From Parabacteroides sp. Marseille-P3160 (lineage in GTDB: Bacteria; Bacteroidota; Bacteroidia; Bacteroidales; Tannerellaceae), in contig NZ_LT799418.1 of the NCBI RefSeq assembly GCF_900162725.1, forward strand, positions 1 through 57,123: a DNA stretch of 57,123 bases, given 5' to 3'. Position numbers and translations under genes: made by a program. Positions 7,628 through 17,005 of this stretch are shown here, piece after piece (position 1 is the first letter of the stretch; every line of letters begins with the position of its first letter). Under the pieces are notes generated by a model. It was given only the letters and a program-made list of their open reading frames with translations. It did no database searches and had not been told where the DNA came from.

Positions 7628-8737
7628 ATGAAAACATACGATTATCTTATTGTCGGATCGGGTTTGTTCGGCTCCGTTTTCGCTCAAAAAGCAAAAGAAA
7701 AAGGGAAACGTTGTTTGGTTATAGATAAGCGTAGCCATACCGGAGGAAATATTCATTGCAAAAATAAAAACAGTATCTTGGTACATGAATACGGAGCGCA
7801 TATTTTTCATACGGATAATGAAGAGGTTTGGCAATATGTAAATCGGTTTACAAAGTTTAATCATTATATAAATTCTCCCCTTGCCAAATACAAAGGACAG
7901 CTATATAATCTGCCTTTTAATATGAATACATTTAATAAGCTGTGGGGAGTAAACACGCCACAAGAAGCAAAATTAAAATTAGAAGAGCAACGAAGACCGT
8001 ATGTTCACCTTGTTAATCCGGTAAATCTGGAAGAACAAGCCTTGAAATTATGTGGAGAAGAGATTTATCGTATATTTATCAAAGAATATACTGAAAAACA
8101 ATGGGGACGACCTGCCACAGAATTACCGGCATTTATTATAAAACGTCTACCTTTTCGTTTCGTCTACGATAACAACTATTTTGATGATCCGTATCAAGGA
8201 ATACCGATAGAAGGATATAATTCGTTAATAAGTAATCTGTTAGAAGGGATAGAGATTAAAACAGATGTTAATTATTTTCAAAACAGGCCTTATTTTGATA
8301 ATCTGGCGGATAAGATATTGTTTACTGGCTGTATTGATGAGTTCTTCAATTATGAATATGGATGTTTAGAATATCGAAGTTTACGTTTTGAACACGAGCT
8401 GTTGGATATAGAAGATTTTCAAGGAAATGCGGTCGTTAATTATGATGAATCGGCAATTCCTTATACCCGTATCATTGAACATAAACATTTTCAATTCGGC
8501 AAACAGCCTTTCACTGTTATAACAAAAGAATATCCGCAATCGTATCATGCGGATAATGAGCCATATTACCCGGTCAACGATCAAAAAAACACTCAATTGT
8601 TCAATTTATACAAAGAACGTGCTTCCTCTTGTCCCGATAAATTATTTGGCGGTCGATTGGCACAATATGCCTATTTTGATATGGATGATACGATAGCGGC
8701 GGCATTAAAGTTAGCTCAAAGAGAATTCTATAAATAA
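7628..8737 (+). CDS. glf: UDP-galactopyranose mutase
   Basis: Converts UDP-galactopyranose to UDP-galactofuranose, the donor for galactofuranose-containing glycans. It is a cytoplasmic flavoenzyme. The 369-aa length is normal. The FAD-binding VGSGLFGSVFA (9-19) and DKRSHTGGN motifs are clear, as are the family signatures YGAHIFHTDNEEVWQYVNRF and YTEKQWGR. The gene sits 12 bp upstream of a probable galactofuranosyltransferase, so the pair should make and use UDP-Galf. Both are AT-rich compared with the flanking LPS genes, typical of exchangeable O-antigen modules. Confidence 0.96.
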   Translation: MKTYDYLIVGSGLFGSVFAQKAKEKGKRCLVIDKRSHTGGNIHCKNKNSILVHEYGAHIFHTDNEEVWQYVNRFTKFNHYINSPLAKYKGQLYNLPFNMNTFNKLWGVNTPQEAKLKLEEQRRPYVHLVNPVNLEEQALKLCGEEIYRIFIKEYTEKQWGRPATELPAFIIKRLPFRFVYDNNYFDDPYQGIPIEGYNSLISNLLEGIEIKTDVNYFQNRPYFDNLADKILFTGCIDEFFNYEYGCLEYRSLRFEHELLDIEDFQGNAVVNYDESAIPYTRIIEHKHFQFGKQPFTVITKEYPQSYHADNEPYYPVNDQKNTQLFNLYKERASSCPDKLFGGRLAQYAYFDMDDTIAAALKLAQREFYK

Positions 8738-8749
8738 ACAAAGTATCGG

Positions 8750-9784
8750 ATGAAGAAATTTTATTTATCTAAAAATTATAAAGAAATATCCAGCGCCGGA
8801 AACAAAGCCAAGACTGATATAGAACAAATTCTTGTAGAATTAGGGTTTAAAAATGCAGGCATAAAGCAAACAATAAATAAAAACAATATATCCGGATTCT
8901 TTTTAACTTTAATCTCTGTGCTGAAATTACCATTTTCCATATCTAAGGATAGTATTTTGGTACTACAATATCCCTTTAAAAAATATTATAATTTTGCATG
9001 TCGTATGGCTCATCTTCGTGGATGCAAAGTAATTACCGTAATTCATGATTTGGGCACTTTTCGCAGACAGAGACTTACTGCGGCTCAGGAAATAAAGCGA
9101 TTGAGTTTTTCTGATTTCTTAATCGTACATAATCGGTTCATGGAAAAATGGTTGTCTGACCAAGGCTATCGAAATCCGATGACCTGTTTGGAAATCTTTG
9201 ATTATCTTTCAAAAACACTCCCTTTGGATCATAAAATCCCGGATATTCCTTGTCAGGTTATATATGCAGGAGGGTTGAGTTATAAAAAGAACCGATTTCT
9301 ATATGCTTTGGATACCTATATTAGTAAATGGTATTTTAATTTGTACGGAAGCGGATTTGAAAAGGATCGCATTAAAAATAAAGACTGTTTTAATTATTTA
9401 GGGTTTGTCCCTTCTGATCAACTGATCGCTACAGCACAAGGAGATTATGGTTTAGTTTGGGACGGGGAATCTATCACAACCTGTTCAGGCAATTTCGGTG
9501 AATACCTAAAATATAATAATCCTCACAAGATGTCTCTTTATATTAGATGCCATCTTCCGGTTATCATCTGGAAACAAGCCGCTTTAGCTTCTTTTGTGGA
9601 AAAGAATGGAATAGGAATTTGTATAAATTCTTTACAGGATTTAAAAGAGATTATACCTTCTGTTTCGAGAAATGAATATGTAGTCATGAAAGAAAATACA
9701 ATAAAAATAAGCGAGAGGCTATCTACCGGTTATTATTTAAAACATGCACTAAACCATATTGAAAAACGATTGGAAAAAGAATAA
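8750..9784 (+). CDS. Probable galactofuranosyltransferase (GT-B type)
   Basis: A 344-aa glycosyltransferase resembling the beta-1,6-galactofuranosyltransferase (WbbI-like) group. It shows the paired Rossmann layout with SILVLQYPFKKYY, VITVIHDLGTFRR and a donor-side region (VIYAGGLSYKKNRFLY, LYGSGFEKD, LGFVPSDQL). LVWDGESITTCSGNFGEYLKYNNPHK, split as LVWDGESITTCSG and EYLKYNNPHK, is typical of this group. It starts 12 bp after glf, which makes UDP-Galf, strongly suggesting that donor. A hairpin terminator follows at 9795. The acceptor sugar is unknown. Confidence 0.83.
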   Translation: MKKFYLSKNYKEISSAGNKAKTDIEQILVELGFKNAGIKQTINKNNISGFFLTLISVLKLPFSISKDSILVLQYPFKKYYNFACRMAHLRGCKVITVIHDLGTFRRQRLTAAQEIKRLSFSDFLIVHNRFMEKWLSDQGYRNPMTCLEIFDYLSKTLPLDHKIPDIPCQVIYAGGLSYKKNRFLYALDTYISKWYFNLYGSGFEKDRIKNKDCFNYLGFVPSDQLIATAQGDYGLVWDGESITTCSGNFGEYLKYNNPHKMSLYIRCHLPVIIWKQAALASFVEKNGIGICINSLQDLKEIIPSVSRNEYVVMKENTIKISERLSTGYYLKHALNHIEKRLEKE

Positions 9785-9794
9785 TACTGTTTTT

Positions 9795-9822
9795 AGAGCG
9801 GCGCTATGTACGCCTCTTTTTA
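9795..9822 (+). terminator. Rho-independent terminator after the galactofuranose genes
   Basis: AGAG(C)GGCG pairs with CGCCTCT across a short loop, with one bulged base, and is followed by a T run at 9816-9822. It lies 10 bp after the stop of the glycosyltransferase and faces the convergent kinase gene. Confidence 0.6.
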
Positions 9823-9869
9823 CATTAACCAGGCAAGTTAATTTAATATCGGAGGATATTTACACATAT

Positions 9870-10610
9870 TTAATCATATTCAAAAGGCATTTCCTTTCGC
9901 TTGGAATAAGAGCGCCAGAATTGATCCCGGTATAAGAGAATTTTACGTGTAGCTGTTTCTATATCCGCTCCGCGGGCTGTCGCATATTCCCGGGCCAATA
10001 AACGGAAGAAATCTTCTTTACCCCAAAGACGGGCAAAGTTACGATAACCTTTCTCTAAAGAGACCGGGCCGAAAGCCATCCGGTTGAGGTCGATTAAAGA
10101 AAAATAAATCAGGTTTTGCTCTTTATGAAATAAGATATTCCCCGGAGAATAGTCCTGATGGTAAATACCGGCTTCATGAAGGCGGGCGGTATATTTAGCG
10201 AAGGCAACAATAATATCTTCCCTGCCTGCAATTCCTCCTTCTCCAAACTCATAGAAACATCGTTCGTAGGGAGATTGTAAGCTGACAAAATAACTTCTCT
10301 CGATCAGTCCGCCTCTTTTTAACAAAATAGAGGCGATCGGCCTGGGGGTCTCGAAACCTAAGTTCAGTAGTTTTAAGGCATACGCATAGGCTCGTACACT
10401 TTTAGGCGGTCGAAGATAGGTATATGCCAGCCGGTTGATCCAGATCGGAACCTTATATTGCTTCACATTCAGCAATGTTCCCTCTATATCGAATACTTTT
10501 ATTTCATTTCTTCCCTGATAAATCGTCGTTCCTCCTTGTGCAAACCGATCGGGGATTTGATGGATAAAGGAGGTATATTGTTTATATTCAGGATTTATAA
10601 TGGTTCTCAT
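9870..10610 (-). CDS. Lipopolysaccharide core kinase, Kdo kinase/InaA (WaaP-like) family
   Basis: A 246-aa protein with the eukaryotic-like kinase fold of the KdkA/WaaP family, expected to phosphorylate an inner-core LPS sugar at the cytoplasmic face. Visible motifs are the catalytic loop HQDYSPGNILF and the metal-binding IDLNRMAFGP. An ARLHEAGIYHQDY stretch is typical of the family. Its start overlaps the end of the GT9 gene by 23 bp, showing translation from the same leftward mRNA as DUF4254 and GT9. The phosphorylated residue cannot be deduced. Confidence 0.87.
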   Translation of the reverse strand: MRTIINPEYKQYTSFIHQIPDRFAQGGTTIYQGRNEIKVFDIEGTLLNVKQYKVPIWINRLAYTYLRPPKSVRAYAYALKLLNLGFETPRPIASILLKRGGLIERSYFVSLQSPYERCFYEFGEGGIAGREDIIVAFAKYTARLHEAGIYHQDYSPGNILFHKEQNLIYFSLIDLNRMAFGPVSLEKGYRNFARLWGKEDFFRLLAREYATARGADIETATRKILLYRDQFWRSYSKRKEMPFEYD

Positions 10611-11655
10611 CTCTGTCTGTTTGTTGTTTTTGCAGAAAGGCTTCCACTCTTTTTACCACATCCATGGGAAGGATCTGCGTCATACAGGCCCAATCGCCCC
10701 GGTAGCATTTCTTCTCCCCATAGATGGAGCAGGGACGACAAGGGAGATCCAACTGAATGGCATTCTCCAAGTCCTGATGGTAACCATAGAAGCCGCTGTA
10801 GGGGTGAGTCGCCCCCCAGATGGAGAGAACCGGTGTACCGACCAGGGAGGCGAAGTGCATATTCGCAGAGTCCATGCAGAGCAGGACATCCAACCGGCTG
10901 ATCAGCATCAACTCCTGATCCAGCGAACAAATGCCGACCATGCTTTTCACATGTGGGTATTTCGCTTCCCAACGGGCCAGCATCTCTTCTTCCTTCCCTC
11001 TTCCTCCGAAAAGGAAAAGGCGGAAATGCTTTTTTTTAGAAAGTACGGCAACAACTTCTTCCATCGCTTCCAGCGGATAGATCTTTCCCCGGTGTTTGGC
11101 GAAAGGAGCAATGCCAACCCATGGCTCCTGCTTGACCCCGGCGATGCTTTCCAAAGCCTTCCTATCCGGTTTTTCTTCCGAAAACAGCGTCCGGAAGGTG
11201 TCCTCGTATTTCAATCCGCCTTTCCGGAAGACATCGGCGTAGCGTTCGGTCATCAACGGGAGAGGCTTCAGCTTTTTGTGATACATCCGGGTCAACGCCT
11301 CCCGCTCCTTCCTGGCCTTGTCCAGGACATAGACCGGCCTCTTTCTCCATTGGAAAAAGGTACGGATGATCTTGGTTCGGATCACATTGTGCAGATCCAG
11401 GACGAGGTCGTAATCGTACCGTGAGAAAGCGGTGGCAAAGCGCAGGAGCCCGCATAAAGTTTTTTCGGAAGTCTTCGTGTTAATTCCGATAATGTTTACA
11501 TTCGAGGGGCGATGAAGGAAAATAGGCATCAAAAAGGATTGCGTCAGAACCGTAAAAGAGTCCTGAGGATTTGCTTTGGCCGCAGAATAGATGACGGGGA
11601 TCGTCATGGCGACATCCCCGATAGCGGAAAGACGTATCACTAAAACGTTTGCCAT
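10588..11655 (-). CDS. Family 9 glycosyltransferase (heptosyltransferase-like)
   Basis: A 355-aa GT9 protein related to WaaC/WaaF. The N-terminus MANVLVIRLSAIGDVAMTIPV is characteristic (RLSAIGD). The donor half contains WVGIAPFAKHRGKIYPLE, the LFGGRGKEEE strand and DSANMHFASLVGTPVLSIWGATHP, split as DSANMHFASL and GTPVLSIWGA. It should add a core sugar to lipid A-core. Bacteroidales often lack heptose in the core, so the true donor may be another sugar. Middle gene of the DUF4254-GT9-kinase run. Confidence 0.9.
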   Translation of the reverse strand: MANVLVIRLSAIGDVAMTIPVIYSAAKANPQDSFTVLTQSFLMPIFLHRPSNVNIIGINTKTSEKTLCGLLRFATAFSRYDYDLVLDLHNVIRTKIIRTFFQWRKRPVYVLDKARKEREALTRMYHKKLKPLPLMTERYADVFRKGGLKYEDTFRTLFSEEKPDRKALESIAGVKQEPWVGIAPFAKHRGKIYPLEAMEEVVAVLSKKKHFRLFLFGGRGKEEEMLARWEAKYPHVKSMVGICSLDQELMLISRLDVLLCMDSANMHFASLVGTPVLSIWGATHPYSGFYGYHQDLENAIQLDLPCRPCSIYGEKKCYRGDWACMTQILPMDVVKRVEAFLQKQQTDRDENHYKS

Positions 11656-11661
11656 CCGGTT

Positions 11662-12264
11662 TTATTTCCCGTATAAAACGGGGTTTAACGTCGGGTCATT
11701 ATACATTTTCATTTGTTTGTAGACCTTCATATATTTTCGTCCGGCCTGTATGTCATCCAGCAGTTGGTCGAGCGCTGTGCACAAGTCCTTTTTCTGTTCC
11801 ATTAAGACGGCCAGCTTCTTCTCGCATTTTTCCTTGTGTACGGCATCCGTATCCGTCCGTTCCGCCTCCTGCCGCATATGATAAATCTTCAACAACAGAA
11901 TCGACAGGCGATCGACTGCCCACGCCGGGCTTTCAGTATTAATCGTTGCATTCGGCAAAGGCTGTATCTTTTTATATTTCTCGAAGAAGAAACTGTCGAT
12001 CAACTCAACCAGATCGGTACGGTCCTGATTCGATTTGTCGATACGCCTTTTTATCGCCAGCGCCTCGACCGGATCGATCGACGGGTTCCGGATGATATCT
12101 TCCAGATGCCATTGGACTGCGTCGATCCAATTCTTCAGGTAGAGGTAAAACTCGATGCTTTTTACTTCATATGGGTTACGTACGGTTGCATTTACATCAT
12201 CTTTCAGATGGTAGTCCGCCGTCGCCTTCTCGAATATGCTGTAACTTCTTTCACTAAAATTCAT
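11662..12264 (-). CDS. DUF4254 protein, LPS-associated
   Basis: A 200-aa protein matching the DUF4254 family, whose biochemical role is not established but which usually accompanies GT9/LPS genes in Bacteroidetes. The sequence is soluble, helical and charged, with NATVRNPYEVKSIEFYLYLKNWIDAVQWHLEDIIR (key parts: RNPYEVKSIEF and DAVQWHLEDIIR). The start at 12264 (MNFSERSYSIFEKA) fits the family and lies 27 bp after a -7 box; the longer reading from 12393 runs through that promoter and is rejected. The stop is 6 bp before the GT9 start. Confidence 0.85.
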   Translation of the reverse strand: MNFSERSYSIFEKATADYHLKDDVNATVRNPYEVKSIEFYLYLKNWIDAVQWHLEDIIRNPSIDPVEALAIKRRIDKSNQDRTDLVELIDSFFFEKYKKIQPLPNATINTESPAWAVDRLSILLLKIYHMRQEAERTDTDAVHKEKCEKKLAVLMEQKKDLCTALDQLLDDIQAGRKYMKVYKQMKMYNDPTLNPVLYGK

Positions 12265-12291
12265 AAGCCGAGTATTTTTGGGTACGTTCGG

Positions 12292-12299
12292 CAAAGATA
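12292..12299 (-). promoter_or_regulatory. -7 element for DUF4254-GT9-kinase operon
   Basis: TATCTTTG on the minus strand (forward CAAAGATA), 27 bp before the DUF4254 start. The nearest -33-like TTTG (12324-12327) is 24 bp away, longer than the usual 19-21. Confidence 0.5.
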
Positions 12300-12317
12300 C
12301 AAATAAAAAAAATCCAA

Positions 12318-12770
12318 TTAAAACAAACTGACGCCATATTGAACCGCATACATCACGACGACATACCGGCAGAACTTGCCGATCAGCATGCAAATCGTCA
12401 CGATATATAGATTGGCGCGCATATACCCCAAGGCAACAGCCATCACGTCCCCAACGAAAGCGACAAAGCTGAACAGCGCCATATAAGCGCCTTTCTTATT
12501 GAGCCAAACCTGCATCTTTTCAATTTTTGCGGGGTCGATCTTCAGGTATTTCTCGATCCATTCCAGTTTGCCGAGCCGTCCCAGGAAATAGTTGGTCATT
12601 CCGCCCAGCCAGTTGCCCAGTGTTGCAATGACGACACACGGCCAGGGAGCCAGTCCGGCCACCAGCAGCCCGGCGAAGATAAAATCCGAACTGAAAGGTA
12701 AGATGGTTGCAGCCAGGAAGCAGGCCGTAAAAAGGCCCACATAGCCATACTGCATCAAGAACTCAAGCAT
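12318..12770 (-). CDS. YqaA/DedA-family inner membrane protein
   Basis: A 150-aa integral membrane protein of the SNARE-associated/DedA (YqaA) group, which includes lipid flippases and envelope-homeostasis proteins. Hydrophobic stretches include YGYVGLFTACFLAATILPF, FIFAGLLVAGLAPWPCVVIATLGN (two halves) and MALFSFVAFVGDVMAVALGY. The conserved GNWLGGMTNYFLGRLG motif follows the second segment. The start at 12770 (MLEFLMQYGY) is preferred because 48 extra residues from 12914 would read through the promoter. It is adjacent to, but probably separate from, the LPS operon. Confidence 0.85.
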   Translation of the reverse strand: MLEFLMQYGYVGLFTACFLAATILPFSSDFIFAGLLVAGLAPWPCVVIATLGNWLGGMTNYFLGRLGKLEWIEKYLKIDPAKIEKMQVWLNKKGAYMALFSFVAFVGDVMAVALGYMRANLYIVTICMLIGKFCRYVVVMYAVQYGVSLF

Positions 12771-12793
12771 ATTCGATTCTTTATATGAAGTTA

Positions 12794-12801
12794 CAAAACT
12801 A
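12794..12801 (-). promoter_or_regulatory. -7 element for the YqaA/DedA gene
   Basis: TAGTTTTG on the minus strand fits TAnnTTTG and lies 23 bp before the start at 12770. No clear -33 box is seen. Confidence 0.4.
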
Positions 12802-12895
12802 ATTAAAAAGGAATAGAAAAGCATTCCGAAGAGATGTAATTCCAAGGCTTTTGTACTTTTTAAAGAAGGATAAGCATTGCTTCTGAAATATTTGC

Positions 12896-12903
12896 TATCT
12901 TTG
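12896..12903 (+). promoter_or_regulatory. -7 element for the TPR/PD40 operon
   Basis: TATCTTTG 28 bp before the start at 12932. No correctly spaced TTTG upstream. It is the only good candidate promoter for the run 12932-16770. Confidence 0.5.
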
Positions 12904-12931
12904 AAGTGCATCAATTTTTATTGAAAAGCAA

Positions 12932-14368
12932 ATGAGAAAAAAAGTTGGAAAGATATATGCCGTTTTGTTACTGCTCTCTCTTTGTTTGAACATTTCAGCG
13001 CAAAGCTTGGACCAGGCAAAGAAATTGTACAATGAAGGGAAATATGAAGAGGCCAAGCCGGCCTTTGAGAAATTGGTAAAGCAATCTCCGAATAACTCCT
13101 CCTACAATCATTGGTACGGCGTCTGCTGCTATGAGACAGGCGATTTTGAAGAAGCCAAGAAGCATCTGACCGTGGCGATGAAGAAGAAAGTTCAGGAAGC
13201 CTACCGCTATCTGGCCGAGATTCATATGCGCGAGTACGATTTTGGGGATGCTACGGATCTATGGGAGCAATATATCGATCTCTTAACTAAGAAGAAAGAA
13301 AGTACGGAAGAATATGAAGCCCGGTTGAAACAGGCCCAGAATCTTTTACGGATGGTAGACAAGACGGAGGACGTACAGATCATCGACAGCGTCCTGGTAA
13401 ATAAGGAGGATTTCCTTACGGCTTACCAATTGAGCGAAGAAAGCGGGACGTTACTCCCCTACCGGAATTTCTTCGAGGGAGGGAAAACAGTGGAATCGAC
13501 GGTCTACATTAATCAGAAAGCCGACAAGATCTATTTCGGGCGCCCCGATGAGAAGGGTGTTTATTCGCTCTATTCCCAGTCGAGGCTGATGGATAATTGG
13601 GGAGACGAACGTAAATTGAAGGTGGATCCATCCAGCAAGGAAGATGATAATTATCCTTATGTCCTTTCAGACGGGGTAACGGTTTATTATGCTTCGAAAG
13701 GGAGCGGCTCTATCGGGGGATATGATCTGTTTGTGACTCGCTATAATACGAGCAACGATTCATTCCTGGCGCCGGAACAATTGGGGATGCCTTTCAATTC
13801 CGTGGCGAACGATTATATGATCGTCATTGACGAGACAAAGGGGCTGGGATGGTTTGTGACCGACCGGAACCAGCCGGAAGGGCAGGCCTGCGCCTATTTA
13901 TTCATACCAGATCCTTCGCGCAAGCGGATTGAAAGCGAGGATTACGAATGGAAGAAAAACAGGGCGATGCTGACTTCCATTGCGGCGTCCTGGAAGCCCG
14001 GAGCGGATTACAGCAAACAAGTCGAGCTGGCTCATGCCGCCTTGCCTTACGGCAAAAAGGAGAGGCAGAAGGACTTTGAATTTATAATCAACAATTCGCT
14101 TGTTTATTACACGCTTAATGAAATCAACAGCCCGGAAGCAAAAGGGTTCTATGAAAAGGCGCTGGCATTGAACAAGCAGATTGCCGGATTGGAGAAGAAA
14201 GTTTCCGAATTGCGGGCAAAGTATACGAAAGGAAGCCCCGCTGTTCGTGAACAACTGAAAACAACCATTCTTCAGGCGGAAGAACAACTGGCCGGTTTGT
14301 ATCCGCAACCCAGGGAATTGGAAAAGAAAGCGCGGAATGCAGAAATTATATATCTGAGAAAAAAATAA
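12932..14368 (+). CDS. Secreted TPR plus PD40 (WD40-like) repeat protein
   Basis: A 478-aa exported protein. A signal peptide (residues 1-23, ending ISAQ) leads into tetratricopeptide repeats at about 24-150 (AKKLYNEGKYEEAKPAFEKL, YETGDFEEAKKHL). A PD40-type beta-propeller segment follows at about 190-330 (DKIYFGRPDEKGVYSLY, VTVYYASKGSGSIGGYDLFV), and a charged helical tail ends the protein. The order TPR-PD40 resembles PorE of the type IX secretion system, but the OmpA peptidoglycan-binding end is missing, so that role is not claimed. It precedes nfeD and floA by 23 bp and may share their mRNA. Confidence 0.8.
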   Translation: MRKKVGKIYAVLLLLSLCLNISAQSLDQAKKLYNEGKYEEAKPAFEKLVKQSPNNSSYNHWYGVCCYETGDFEEAKKHLTVAMKKKVQEAYRYLAEIHMREYDFGDATDLWEQYIDLLTKKKESTEEYEARLKQAQNLLRMVDKTEDVQIIDSVLVNKEDFLTAYQLSEESGTLLPYRNFFEGGKTVESTVYINQKADKIYFGRPDEKGVYSLYSQSRLMDNWGDERKLKVDPSSKEDDNYPYVLSDGVTVYYASKGSGSIGGYDLFVTRYNTSNDSFLAPEQLGMPFNSVANDYMIVIDETKGLGWFVTDRNQPEGQACAYLFIPDPSRKRIESEDYEWKKNRAMLTSIAASWKPGADYSKQVELAHAALPYGKKERQKDFEFIINNSLVYYTLNEINSPEAKGFYEKALALNKQIAGLEKKVSELRAKYTKGSPAVREQLKTTILQAEEQLAGLYPQPRELEKKARNAEIIYLRKK

Positions 14369-14391
14369 TCTACTCTATAATTTTCCAGCCT

Positions 14392-14886
14392 ATGCTATTA
14401 AATATTATCATTATTATCTTTTTAATTGTTCTGGCAATTTTTCTCCTTTTGTTGGAAATCTTTCTTTTGCCCGGTATTACGATTGCCGGCATCGGAGGGA
14501 TTTTGTTTGGCTTGGGAGGAATCATATTCGCTTATACGATAGGGACGATGGCCGGCCATGTAACACTGGCTTTAGCGGTTCTTATCTTTACCGGATTGTT
14601 CTTTTGGTTGCTTCGCTCCAAATCGTTCAGCCGGGTAGCGCTGAAAACAAATGTCGATTCGACGCTGGCTTCCGTTCGGAATATGGGCCTGGAAGTCGGG
14701 GAAGAAGGTATTGCCATTTCACGGTTGGCACCTATCGGGAAGGCCCGTTTCGGAAACCTGACCGTCGAAGCGAAATCGACGGGCGAATTCATTGATGTGG
14801 ATACCCCTGTCGTTATTGTCCGTATCGACGGTTATAACGTAGTTGTAAAAGTGAAGGAAGACATTAATAATACAAACCATAATTAA
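14392..14886 (+). CDS. NfeD-like membrane protein
   Basis: A 164-aa short NfeD homologue. Two or three N-terminal transmembrane helices ([58 protein letters not shown]) precede a C-terminal OB-fold ([20 protein letters not shown] ... [15 protein letters not shown]). NfeD proteins are usually encoded with and act on flotillin-like proteins; here floA begins 11 bp downstream. The long form with a ClpP-type protease domain is not present. Confidence 0.88.
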   Translation: MLLNIIIIIFLIVLAIFLLLLEIFLLPGITIAGIGGILFGLGGIIFAYTIGTMAGHVTLALAVLIFTGLFFWLLRSKSFSRVALKTNVDSTLASVRNMGLEVGEEGIAISRLAPIGKARFGNLTVEAKSTGEFIDVDTPVVIVRIDGYNVVVKVKEDINNTNHN

Positions 14887-14897
14887 AAACAAGAAAG

Positions 14898-15893
14898 ATG
14901 ACGGAATTAAGCATTTTGCCTATTCTACTATTAGGCGCCGCCTTTATTTTATTGTGCATATTCTTCTATTATGTACCCTTTCTCCTTTGGATTTCAGCCA
15001 AAGTATCCGGCGTAAACATATCGTTGGTACAGTTATTTCTCATGCGGATCCGTAAGGTCCCGCCCGGAATCATTGCCCGTGCGATGATTGAAGCGCATAA
15101 GGCCGGATTGAAAACGTTGACCCGTGACGAATTGGAAGCGCACTACTTGGCCGGCGGCCATGTAGAACGTGTCGTACATGCATTGGTTTCGGCTTCAAAA
15201 GCGAATATCGATCTATCTTTCCAGATGGCGACCGCGATCGACCTGGCCGGCCGGGATGTTTTTGAGGCCGTACAGATGTCGGTTAATCCGAAGGTCATCG
15301 ACACACCTCCCGTAACGGCCGTGGCAAAAGATGGCATCCAGTTGATCGCCAAAGCGCGTGTAACGGTCCGCGCCAATATCAAACAGCTCGTCGGTGGAGC
15401 CGGCGAAGAGACGATTCTGGCTCGTGTCGGAGAAGGGATCGTGTCTTCCATCGGTTCGTCGGGTAGCCATAAAAGCGTATTGGAAAATCCGGACTCCATC
15501 TCGAAACTGGTTCTGAGTAAAGGCTTGGATGCAGGTACCGCTTTTGAGATACTGTCTATCGATATTGCCGATATCGATATCGGTAAGAATATCGGCGCCG
15601 TTCTTCAGATGGATCAGGCGCAGGCTGATAAAAATATCGCCCAGGCAAAGGCCGAGGAACGCCGGGCCATGGCAGTCGCTTCCGAGCAGGAGATGAAATC
15701 CAAGGCTCAGGAGGCCCGCGCCAAAGTGATCGAAGCGGAAGCCGAAGTCCCCAAAGCCATGGCCGAAGCATTCCGAAGTGGTAATTTAGGCATCATGGAC
15801 TATTACCGAATGAAGAATATCGAGGCGGATACCTCCATGCGCGATTCAATCGCCAAACCGGGAAGCGGTCCGTCCAAACCCATCAAGGACTAA
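14898..15893 (+). CDS. floA: Flotillin-like protein FloA
   Basis: A 331-aa SPFH-related scaffold protein (formerly UPF0365) that organises membrane microdomains. An N-terminal membrane segment ([20 protein letters not shown]) is followed by the conserved core: [39 protein letters not shown] and GVNISLVQL nearby. An Ala/Glu-rich region follows ([20 protein letters not shown]), ending in [20 protein letters not shown]. Length and order are normal for FloA. It is translationally close to nfeD (11 bp) and to the phosphorylase (4 bp), so the three are co-transcribed. Confidence 0.96.
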   Translation: MTELSILPILLLGAAFILLCIFFYYVPFLLWISAKVSGVNISLVQLFLMRIRKVPPGIIARAMIEAHKAGLKTLTRDELEAHYLAGGHVERVVHALVSASKANIDLSFQMATAIDLAGRDVFEAVQMSVNPKVIDTPPVTAVAKDGIQLIAKARVTVRANIKQLVGGAGEETILARVGEGIVSSIGSSGSHKSVLENPDSISKLVLSKGLDAGTAFEILSIDIADIDIGKNIGAVLQMDQAQADKNIAQAKAEERRAMAVASEQEMKSKAQEARAKVIEAEAEVPKAMAEAFRSGNLGIMDYYRMKNIEADTSMRDSIAKPGSGPSKPIKD

Positions 15894-15897
15894 TTCC

Positions 15898-16770
15898 ATG
15901 GGACGAATTATCCCTCCGTCGGAGTTGATAATCAATTCCGACGGTAGTGTTTTCCATCTCCATCTCCGCCCGGAGCAGTTGGCGGAGCGAGTGATCTTGG
16001 TCGGAGATCCGGACCGGGTCACGATGATTGCCCGCTACCTGGAGGACGTGGAATGCGATGTTTCCAGCCGGGAGTTTCATACCGTCACCGGCCGATACAA
16101 AGGCAAACGGATTTCCGTCGTTTCCCATGGGATCGGAAACGATAATATCGACATTGTCCTGAATGAATTAGATGTTCTGGCGAATGTAGATTTCCAGACG
16201 AGGGAAATCAAACCTGCATTTACCCGATTATCCTTAGTGCGTATCGGCACTTCGGGAGGGTTGCAACCTTTTGTCCCGATCGGCAGTTATGTTGCCGCCG
16301 AGAAATCCATCGGGTTCGACGGAGTCATCTATTTCTATGCGGGAAACGAGAAAGTGCGCGACACTGCTTTTGAAAAAGAATTACTTGCCCGATTGGATTG
16401 GAAAGTGAAGGAACTGCATCCTTATGTCGTATCGGCGGACGCTTCTCTTATCGAACAGATCACGCAGAAAGATATTTTCCGGGGCGTGACCATTGCCGCC
16501 AATGGTTTTTATGGTCCCCAAGGGCGTGAATTGCGCCTTCCGCTGGCGGATCCGGAGCTGAACCGGAAAATTGAAGCCTTTGATTTTAACGGGTGTTCCA
16601 TTACCAACTATGAGATGGAGAGTTCCGCCCTGTCCGGTCTCGCCGCCTTAATGGGACACCGAGCAATGACGGTATGCTGCATCATCGCCGGCCGTGTCGA
16701 CCAGCGGATGAACACAGACTATAAAGACAGTCTTCCCCGCCTGATAGAGCTTGTCTTGGATCGTATATGA
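15898..16770 (+). CDS. Nucleoside phosphorylase, uridine phosphorylase-like
   Basis: A 290-aa member of the NP-I/PNP-UDP family, cleaving a nucleoside with phosphate for pyrimidine or purine salvage in the cytoplasm. Recognisable are VILVGDPDRV near the N-terminus, TGRYKGKRISVVSHGIGNDN (phosphate/ribose side), LVRIGTSGGLQP and the nucleoside-binding ITNYEMESSALSGLA. The usual base-contacting segments fit uridine phosphorylase best, but substrate is not certain. It starts 4 bp after floA. No obvious terminator follows, and the DNA becomes AT-rich toward the susC leader. Confidence 0.85.
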   Translation: MGRIIPPSELIINSDGSVFHLHLRPEQLAERVILVGDPDRVTMIARYLEDVECDVSSREFHTVTGRYKGKRISVVSHGIGNDNIDIVLNELDVLANVDFQTREIKPAFTRLSLVRIGTSGGLQPFVPIGSYVAAEKSIGFDGVIYFYAGNEKVRDTAFEKELLARLDWKVKELHPYVVSADASLIEQITQKDIFRGVTIAANGFYGPQGRELRLPLADPELNRKIEAFDFNGCSITNYEMESSALSGLAALMGHRAMTVCCIIAGRVDQRMNTDYKDSLPRLIELVLDRI

Positions 16771-17005
16771 TCAAAATTTAGCAATAAAGAGATTTTACCG
16801 GAGCTTCTATCCCTTTCAGTTTCAGATCTTCCTAATTTACTGAAGACATATTCGTAAATGATTAAAATGGCTATTTTAACAAAAAAGATCATAAAAATAC
16901 CCTGTTTATGGTATTTTTTAGTGTTGTTAAGAAGTCTTACTTTGCACTTAAATAATGCATATGTCAACTAGTATTCAAAATTAATCAGAAAAAAACCAAA
17001 AATCA

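Noticed and set aside
10600-11424. A 274-codon open frame opposite the GT9 gene
   Set aside because: Antisense to a clear GT9 coding sequence with conserved motifs; no family similarity in the opposite frame.
12932-14368. PorE of the type IX secretion system
   Set aside because: The TPR and PD40 parts fit, but the C-terminal OmpA-like domain is missing and no other por genes are near.
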